Shown here one piece after another: positions 1 to 5,800 of a stretch of DNA of 8,453 nt; position 1 is the stretch's first letter, and each line of letters opens with the position of its first letter. The translations under genes and the position numbers were made by a program. This DNA is from an uncultured Clostridia bacterium (GTDB lineage: Bacteria; Bacillota; Clostridia; Christensenellales; UBA1242). Under the pieces are notes generated by a model, which worked only from the letters and a program-made list of their open reading frames with translations, made no database searches and was not told the origin of the DNA. The stretch is taken from positions 1 to 8,453 of the forward strand of contig CANRMV010000042.1 of NCBI GenBank assembly GCA_947631875.1, read 5' to 3'.

Positions 1-529
1 ATTTTTTGCTGGCATCGGTGTAACTCGCAACGCTTGCTTGGACTGTTCCTGACGAGTCAATTAAAATCGTTGAGCCGTTTTGTGTTGTTGTCCAGCCACC
101 AAAAGAGTAGGATGTCCTGGTTGGATTTGCACCCAAACCGCTTGTTGATAGAACTGCATTGTAAGTTGCGGTCAGCGACGTTGCTCCTCCCGAAGCACGA
201 GTTCCGCCATTCAAATTCAAGTTGAGAGTGAATGTTCTCGCAGTCCATTTTGCATATACAGTTTTGGCGCCAACATAAATCCATCTTTTGCTGGAATCAG
301 TGTAACTCGTAACACTTGCATTTATTGTTCCTGATGTGTTGATTAAAACTGTTGAGCCGTTTTGAGTTGTTGTCCATCCGCCAAAAGTATAACCCGTCCT
401 TGTTGGATTGTAACTTGAACTCATATTACTCCATGACGGCACTTTATAATATGTTGCTTTTACCGTGCTCGGGGCTCCCGAAGCACGTGTTCCACCATTC
501 AAATTCAACGTGATAGTGAATGTTCTCGC
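1..529 (-). repeat. direct DNA repeat of about 285 bp (B-repeat units 3 and 4)
   Basis: Positions 1-241 are similar in DNA to about 283-529. By eye, 63-105 matches 345-387 at 38 of 43 positions (offset 282). Positions 192-241 match 480-529 at 45 of 50 (offset 288), so the copies differ by a six-base, two-codon indel between the two stretches. The similarity includes many third positions, which implies a recent tandem duplication or gene conversion rather than protein-level conservation alone. The array may continue beyond the left edge. Confidence 0.85.
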
Positions 530-1039
530 GGCCCATTGGGCATAAATGTTCAAATCAGTTGTTCTTGTCCAATTATCAACAAGAGTTCCAGAACTGTTTA
601 TAATTTGATCTCCACCAGAAGTGGATGTGTAATAGCCATTAAAAGTGTAACCTGTGCAAGTTGGCACTGTTATCGTTGCCACCGTATAACCGGTTGGAAG
701 CGTATAAAATGTTTTTGTGCCATATGCTGCATAACAATGCGTGGAACCATCAGAAAACTTTCCTGCACTAGTGGTGCCCGCTGTTTCTGGAAAATTATCA
801 TACAACTGCACATTATATCTGTTTGGTGTCCAATATGCATATAATGTTATATTTCCGCTAACTCTGCTTGCTGGAATTGTGAAATTTTTAGACGGCGTGT
901 CACCACCGTCAGTATATCCCCAGCCTGCAAATGTGTATCCTGTGCGAGTTGTGGTTTGCGTTACCGTGTATGGCACCCCAGCATAAATTGCAACGGGAGT
1001 CACATAACTTCCTTCATTCTTGTCAAAATCCAGAGTGTA
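1..1039 (-). other. array of at least four InlB/Listeria-Bacteroides B-repeat domains
   Basis: In the frame restored downstream of the poly-G tract, units begin at 1039 (YTLDFDKNEG), 817 (YNVQLYDN), 526 (RTFTITLNLNGG) and 238 (RTFTLNLNLNGG). Unit lengths are 74, 97 and 96 residues, and the fourth is cut by the window edge. Each complete unit has a beta-strand start, a GYTF-like central motif followed by Gly-Trp or Gly-Tyr, and an aromatic Tyr/Trp end such as YAYW, YAQW or YAKW. These match the B-repeat family (InlB_B_repeat / Flg_new, List_Bact_rpt), which forms small beta-grasp-like stalk domains. Units 3 and 4 are much closer to each other than to 1 and 2, pointing to a recent duplication. 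Confidence 0.85.
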
Positions 1040-1764
1040 ACCTCTTCTGAAATACAAACGATAATCTATCGTGGTTGATTGGTCAGTTTGGCAAATCCAA
1101 GTGTCACAATTTGATTGTGCAGTACTTTCAGTGGATGTATAAGTGTCTTTATAAAAATACACATAGGTGCTTGAAGTCGATACCAAAGTTTGACAACAGG
1201 AATTATCTGCTTTTTGGTCAACCCCAAAGTAATAATACCAACGACTTCCTCCACCCGTACCATGTCCTATGTTATCTATATAAACCCTTAAATATCTTTT
1301 GACTGTTGAACTGGTATATGCCCATGAAAATTGATATAGGCTAATAACAGAACTTTCGTTTACTGTGCCGGAACTTCCTGCTACGGGTCTCACCGTAACA
1401 TATTTTGTGTTACCAAAATTGCTAGCTTCACCTTTGTTGTTTCTAACATAAACTGAAAATCTTGGCAACGCACCTTCATAGTAAGGCACGGTTGTTGTGG
1501 TGGCGTCAACAAGTGTGCTGGCACTGTCTATAATTCTTGAAATTATGTAAATTTTACAATTTTTAGAATTTGCCTCCGCAGGAGGATCTTCTTCTGTTTG
1601 ATTGTCATCTCCCGGCTCCTCTTCTTTTGGAGTTTCAGGAATTTCAGAGCCTAAATCCCCCCCCCGCTGCTTACGGCTGTTCCACAGCCGGAAAAGAAAA
1701 ACGCACTCACTCCTATGAGTGATAAACAAAACATTATCATAAAACTCATGATAAATTTCTTCAT
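1..1764 (-). CDS. B-repeat surface lipoprotein, frameshifted at a poly-G tract; 3' end beyond window
   Basis: The ATG at 1764 starts a type II signal peptide (MKKF, hydrophobic core, lipobox FSGC with Cys27), so the product should be lipid-anchored outside the membrane. After GTAVSS come nine G (1665-1657), then ATT and TAG at 1653-1651, so the literal product is 37 residues. With one added G the frame stays open from 1654 to the window edge, giving 588 residues. These are an acidic Pro/Glu linker (about 37-66), a Ser/Thr/Tyr-rich domain with Cys70, 190, 191, 220 and 225 (about 67-242), then four InlB/Listeria-Bacteroides B-repeats (243-316, 317-413, 414-509, 510-588+), recognised by GYTF-x-GW and LYAYW-like motifs. 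B-repeats are known from adhesins and internalins of Gram-positives; adhesion here is inference. The start has no clear ribosome binding site. It may be phase-variable, a pseudogene, or a homopolymer read error. Confidence 0.8.
1657..1665 (-). repeat. nine-G homopolymer in the coding strand, possible phase-variation switch
   Basis: The plus strand has nine C in a row, which read as codons 34-36 (GGG GGG GGG) of the B-repeat lipoprotein. The tract lies just after the lipobox, at the joint between signal peptide and mature domain. Nine G leads to TAG at codon 38, and eight G leads to TGA shortly after. Ten, seven or thirteen G opens the long downstream frame. A mononucleotide run placed so early is the classic arrangement of slipped-strand ON/OFF switches in surface genes. 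A Gly-rich linker after the lipid-modified Cys is also common, so the run could have a plain structural origin. Confidence 0.7.
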
Positions 1765-1770
1765 GTTATT

Positions 1771-1799
1771 ATTTTAAACAATATGTAAAATAAAATCAA
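1771..1799 (-). promoter_or_regulatory. candidate promoter of the B-repeat lipoprotein gene
   Basis: On the minus strand there is TTGATT (1799-1794), a 17-nt spacer, then TAAAAT (1776-1771), close to the sigma-70/SigA consensus (4/6 and 5/6). The -10 hexamer ends only 6 nt before the ATG at 1764, which would place the transcript start at or next to the start codon. No purine-rich ribosome binding site lies between them. The region is very AT-rich, so a chance match is possible. Confidence 0.4.
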
Positions 1800-1820
1800 A
1801 CATTTTTAGCAATTTTTTTG

Positions 1821-1850
1821 AGATTCTTCGGCTTTGCCTCAGAATGACAG
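1821..1850. repeat. hairpin-forming sequence resembling a dispersed intergenic repeat
   Basis: On the plus strand, ATTCT (1823-1827) pairs with AGAAT (1841-1845) and GGC (1830-1832) with GCC (1836-1838), around a TTT loop with a two-base internal mismatch. The wording (GATTCTTCGGCTTTGCCTC followed by AGAATGACAG) resembles short repeats that I recall being scattered between genes in many AT-rich gut bacterial genomes. A degenerate echo (ATCTCGGAACGACAG) lies at about 1882-1897. The hairpin is visible here; the dispersed status is from memory and cannot be shown from one window. Confidence 0.45.
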
Positions 1851-1912
1851 CAAAAAAACGCACCGGACTGACAGCGGGGAATATCTCGGAACGACAGAAG
1901 AGTTTTAATATT

Positions 1913-1935
1913 AAAAACCATCACGGATGGCTTTT
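1913..1935 (-). terminator. terminator-like hairpin, distal copy
   Basis: Read on the minus strand, AAAAGCCATC pairs with GATGGTTTTT around a CGT loop: ten pairs including one G-U, with the T-rich end in the 3' arm and more A/T after it. It is the second copy of the hairpin that overlaps the stop of the lipoprotein gene upstream. It would stop read-through before the B-repeat gene. The stem has few G-C pairs, so its strength is uncertain. Confidence 0.45.
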
Positions 1936-1956
1936 GCTTACTTTTCTTTTTTCCAA

Positions 1957-1969
1957 CGGTCCATGACCG
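1957..1969. repeat. short palindrome CGGTC-CAT-GACCG between the two repeat copies
   Basis: A perfect five-pair stem with a three-base loop sits in the 34-bp spacer between the 45-bp repeat copies. On the plus strand it is followed by CTTTTATTGTTT, which looks like a weak terminator, but no plus-strand gene leads into it. Its shape (small hairpin followed by GCTTTT) echoes the two neighbouring hairpins, so it may be a diverged member of the same unit. Confidence 0.35.
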
Positions 1970-1991
1970 CTTTTATTGTTTGGCACTTTCT

Positions 1992-2014
1992 AAAAACCAT
2001 CATGGATGGCTTTT
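1992..2014 (-). terminator. terminator-like hairpin overlapping the lipoprotein stop codon
   Basis: On the minus strand, AAAAGCCATC (2014-2005) pairs with GATGGTTTTT (2001-1992) around loop CAT. The TGA stop of the upstream gene (2002-2000) straddles the loop and the 3' arm. It is followed by TAGAAAG rather than a longer T run. It is the proximal member of a tandem pair with the copy at 1913-1935. It probably ends the transcript from the two upstream genes. The same structure also reads as a hairpin on the plus strand. Confidence 0.5.
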
Positions 2015-2845
2015 GCTTACTTTTCTTTTTTCCAAAAGAAAAGTAAGGAGCATTCCAAGCGGAACAAGTATTAGTGCGGACAAATACCAAATTGCTGTGT
2101 TTGGATAGGTTATAAAAAATTCTATTTGGGCATTCTGACTTATTTCCTCTTGGCTTTTAATAAAAAGGTTGTGTTTTAAGCCATTGCCTTCATACATAAC
2201 ATTTGATTTCAGGCTGTTTGTTGGCGAAGCAGTGTCATAAATAAACAAACTTTCTTCAAGACAACTTGAAAAACTTTCAATTTTTTGCTTGTCAATTTGA
2301 TTTTGCTCGCTCCAAGTGTTCATCGCAAGGCGGCACACCTGTTTTAAATTTTCTGCCGCCTCCGCACTTGAAATTGGAAAATTTGTTTTCATTTCCACTT
2401 TTTTAATGAAAAATCCAGAAGTTTGAGTGTTTAAATCGGACTGCTGCTCGTCATCAACTTTAAAAAAATCCTTTTGCGCCTGCAAATCATCAAATTCCAA
2501 AATAAAGCCCACGCCGTCAACATCGGTGTAATACACACACTTTGAAATTTTTGTGCCCTCGCCTGCCATTTCCCTGTATTTATCAGCAAGCGCTGAAACA
2601 TAGGTGGAAAGATAAAATTTATATATTTTCACATCAGTTTCATCAAACTGCAACTGTTCAAGTTTTTCGCTGTTGACAGGAAAAATGTAAGACAAATTGA
2701 TTTTTCCGTTTGAATCCACTTGCCGCAATATCCTAAACGCGTTTTTTTCATAGATTTGGCTTGGAACTTCATTTTTGCTGCAACCCACCAAACAAAAAGC
2801 GCAAACAACAATCAATAAAAAAAGAGCATAAACAGACTTTTTCAC
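2000..2845 (-). CDS. lipoprotein with C-terminal transmembrane segment, family unknown
   Basis: The 281-residue product starts at GTG 2845. An in-frame TAG two codons upstream rules out a longer form, and the nearby ATG is in another frame and meets TGA at once. Residues 1-21 are a signal peptide with lipobox LVGC (Cys22), so the N-terminus should be lipid-anchored outside. Residues about 23-245 are a soluble domain with many Lys, Glu, Gln and Ser. Residues about 251-271 are a hydrophobic helix, followed by the basic tail EKRKVSKSHP. The predicted topology is therefore a lipid anchor outside plus a C-terminal helix with its tail in the cytoplasm. I do not recognise the family. It lies 40 bp after the giant surface-protein gene, likely in the same transcription unit, and may assist or anchor that protein (inference). 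The last codons are encoded by a repeat and an inverted repeat, so the tail may be an acquired addition. Confidence 0.88.
   Translation of the reverse strand: MKKSVYALFLLIVVCAFCLVGCSKNEVPSQIYEKNAFRILRQVDSNGKINLSYIFPVNSEKLEQLQFDETDVKIYKFYLSTYVSALADKYREMAGEGTKISKCVYYTDVDGVGFILEFDDLQAQKDFFKVDDEQQSDLNTQTSGFFIKKVEMKTNFPISSAEAAENLKQVCRLAMNTWSEQNQIDKQKIESFSSCLEESLFIYDTASPTNSLKSNVMYEGNGLKHNLFIKSQEEISQNAQIEFFITYPNTAIWYLSALILVPLGMLLTFLLEKRKVSKSHP
2016..2047. repeat. perfect 14-bp inverted repeat with 4-nt loop
   Basis: CTTACTTTTCTTTT (2016-2029) and AAAAGAAAAGTAAG (2034-2047) are exact reverse complements around TTCC. The structure lies entirely inside the last coding stretch of the 281-residue lipoprotein (about residues 267-277, the end of the membrane segment and basic tail). 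The left-hand 45-bp repeat copy has only one arm. A long A/T stem next to a terminator-like hairpin suggests an mRNA 3'-end structure or the remains of a small mobile or dispersed repeat. Confidence 0.85.
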
Positions 2846-2851
2846 ATTCTA

Positions 2852-2857
2852 TTTATA
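2852..2857 (-). promoter_or_regulatory. -10-like hexamer 6 nt before the lipoprotein start
   Basis: The minus strand reads TATAAA, then six bases, then the GTG at 2845. No good -35 is visible at normal spacing; TTGGAA lies about 20 nt upstream. No Shine-Dalgarno sequence is evident. It could drive a leaderless transcript in addition to read-through from the upstream gene, or be a chance match in AT-rich DNA. Confidence 0.25.
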
Positions 2858-2885
2858 CTCATTTTTCGTTTTATCTATTCCAAAT

Positions 2886-5800
2886 TTATTTGCAGTTCAC
2901 TTGATTAAACACAATGCCTTCTTTGTCTGCTGGCTCAATGCGTGCATCCTTAACATCGTCAGAATTAATGTCCACTTTTCCGTTTCCGCAAACAACCACG
3001 CCTGAAATGTTTCCAGAGCATTGGCAATTTGAAACATCAACAACAAAGGATGATTTGCATTTTTCAATAACGGCGGCTTGTGTGTTTGAGTTTGAACAAG
3101 CAATTCCGCCAATTTGTGCGGTGCTTGTGGATGAGTTCAAATACAAACTAACCTTTCCTGTTGTTTGGCAGCCCGAAATTGCCGAATAGTTGAATGCGGC
3201 AACGCCACCATAGAAAAACGCCATTGGATAGTTCTTGTCAAGAAGTTCTGTTTCCGCAGATATGATGCAATCTTTTATCTCAGTGTTCATGCCGTAGTTT
3301 CTGCCAACAATTCCACCAAATGCAAGAATAACTGTTTCATGGTGAGCACCTTGCGCACAGAAATTGCTTCTAAATTCTTTAAGTTCAACTCCTTCAATAT
3401 GCCCGCTGTTGTCAATCGCAAGCCCCGCAAGAAGAATGTTTGTTCTAAACCATTTTGCCCAATCGTTCTCGTTTGCAAATTCAAAATTAACTTTCAATCC
3501 AAGTGAGGAAATTGTGCTTGAAGCCGACAACGTTTCAAACAATGCACTGCCTTTGGTGAAATTGCTTGTTTGTTGCCCAGACAAGTGAAATTTTGTGTCC
3601 CCTTCTGAAACCACAATTTGATTTGTTAGGTCAGCAACATTTTTTGAGGTGTAAGTTATTGTGTGGTCCCCTCCGTTTATATTTCCGTCAAATGTGCCTT
3701 TAAACAAAAATCCTTCAATGGTGTAAGCCTGTCCGTCAATGTTGGTTAAATCAATGTCCTCAGTGAGTTCAAAATAATATGTTTTGCCTTCGCTTATTGA
3801 AACTTCACTCCCGTCTGATGTTGTGTAAGTTGTGTTTTCTCGCGTCATGCGATAACGAATGTTCATAAACTGATTTGCGTTTGCCACTTGATAAGGATTT
3901 TCCTTTGTCCCGTCGCCACTTTCAAAGAGGTTGAAATCTGCCACTGCTGCAACTCCGTCAATTTCATAGTCCTTTTTAACTGATTGAACGCTGTTTTCGT
4001 TGCGCTTAATTCTTATTGAAAGTTGAATTTTATTGCTTATCTTCTCAGGTGCGTAATAATGATTGTAGGTGCTTATGTTGTATTCTTCAAGCACTTCGTC
4101 AGTGTCACCAAGATAGGAAACTTTAACCAAAAATATTGGATATGAAATTTCATCTTGATTTACTTTATAATACTTGTCGCCTTGCACAATTATTGTGTTC
4201 TCTTTGTTTTCAATTTCAATCTTAAAGGATTCCTTATCCTCAAAAAGTTTTGTAATGTCGTTTCCTTCTTCATCTGTGACATTAAACCAATTCTCTGCAA
4301 AGTTTCTCCTGCTGTTTGTGTAGATGTCAAAATACCTCTTCTCTGGTCCATCTTGCGTGCTGGATCTCAAATCTGGATCATAAGAAATTTCAACAAATCC
4401 GTCTTCATCCGGATTGTTTGTTATGTAAACTCTTCCGGCTGAAAGCGATGTTGGATCATCGGTTGTTTGCATTGAAGATGTTTTGTAAATTGTAACTGAA
4501 TTGTTGAGAATCCAACCCTTTTCAACTTGATTTAATGTGGCTGCTTTCTTTAATGCAAAGTTGTCATAGTTCCAAGTGAACAACCCCCTTTCTGCATCCC
4601 AAGAAATTGTGCAATCTTCTGGCCATGCCATACGTTCAAGTTCAAACTCTTCGCTGACATCACTTGTGAGTTTGTTTGAACTTCCTGTTGCCACATTCAC
4701 ATCCTCAACATAGAAGGAAATTTTAACAACAACTGATTGTGTTGCCGTGTCTTGCGTGTCACTTATCTCAACAAAACCTGCATACTCTTGCTCATAATTG
4801 TTTGGCTTATCAAAATTTCCCATGTTGCTGTTGGTGATTATCAAAAGTTTGCTCTTTTCGTTGCTGAAAGTGAAATTTTGTGTCAAATTTGAAAAGTCCA
4901 CTTTAAGATGAACAAAAACATTTTGATGCGTTGCAAAATATTTTGATAGGTCAAGAGTTTCATACACCGGCGTTGAAATTATTTCATAATCTTTTTGCGT
5001 TAAAGTTGAAAGTTTTTCAATTTCACCAATATATTCAGTTGCAAAAGATGTGATTTGACTTTGAGAAAGTTCGGTTCCTGGCGCAACATAAACTTTAAGA
5101 TGATGCGTGCCACTTGTCAATAAAATCTTATCTTTGCCAACTTCGCCGATATTTTCAACAAATGTAACAGTGAAAGTTAATTCATCTTGTTGAAGCGTGT
5201 ATTCTCCTGCAATTTCGTTTTCATCTTCATCTGCCACAATAAATCTGTAATAAAGCGAGAAGTTGTCAGTGGTGATTGTTGGATCGGATACAGTGTAAGT
5301 CCATGTAAGCCTGCCGTTTACAATTTTCAAAGAGCCATTGTCAATTTCTTTTATTCTTGTTATTTCATCTTTTGGAGTGCAACTGCCCATCAAAACTTTA
5401 TATCCACTTTCGCCTTTATATTCAGGTGAGCCATAAGCATATCTGCCATCTAGCAGGGTTTTGTAGGACGAGCCTGCCAAATATGTGTCTGACACAGTGA
5501 GCGATAATGCCTGAACTGTTGCTCTTGTGTATAACTCTTTGCCTTGATTTTCATAGTCCAAAATTGTGTCAGTCTTTTTAACATGATTAAAATCAAATTC
5601 TGTGTCGGCGGTGTAATATACATATTTTTCGCTGATGTTTGTTTCGCTGTCGTCAGCGTTGCTCTTTGCATACATCTCAATCGTGACGCGATAGATTATG
5701 TTTGCATTTGGAACAAGTTCAACACTTTCTGGATCAGCCACTTTTGTGCGGGCTGTAACAGGTGTCCAAACCAATTTTCCCTCTTCAATGTGGATGTTTG

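Larger units (their letters stand above)
1912..2035. repeat. 45-bp direct repeat, two copies with 79-bp period
   Basis: Positions 1912-1956 and 1991-2035 are identical except for one base (C1924 against T2003). The copies are separated by 34 bp. Each holds the same hairpin (CCATC...GATGG flanked by A/T runs) and the same pyrimidine-rich arm GCTTACTTTTCTTTTTTCC. The single difference falls in the hairpin loop, so both stems are intact. The right-hand copy overlaps the end of the 281-residue lipoprotein gene and supplies its last codons and stop; the left copy is wholly intergenic. Confidence 0.9.

Noticed and set aside
536..844. Plus-strand reading frames within 34-1302
   Set aside because: They lie antisense to the B-repeat gene, have no ribosome binding site and no recognisable domain; the minus-strand frame gives clear B-repeats.
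1903..1916. Palindrome TTTTAATATTAAAA as an operator
   Set aside because: It is a perfect 14-bp palindrome but is made only of A and T in an AT-rich spacer, downstream of a terminator-like hairpin and far from the candidate promoter; chance is likely.
1957..1980. Plus-strand terminator at the CGGTC palindrome
   Set aside because: The hairpin followed by CTTTTATTGTTT looks suitable, but there is no plus-strand gene for it to terminate; kept only as a palindrome.
1971..2002. Alternative genetic code with TGA read as Trp, extending the 281-residue lipoprotein by WWFLESAKQ
   Set aside because: Trp is encoded by TGG throughout, the 5.5-kb gene has no in-frame TGA, and the TGA here lies in a terminator-like hairpin, so it is a normal stop.
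1912..2035. CRISPR array
   Set aside because: Only two repeat copies exist, one overlaps a coding sequence, and there are no cas genes or regular spacers.
3165..3506. Plus-strand frames of up to 113 codons between 2914 and 8298
   Set aside because: All are antisense shadows of the long minus-strand gene, with Cys/Phe-rich composition typical of non-coding frames.
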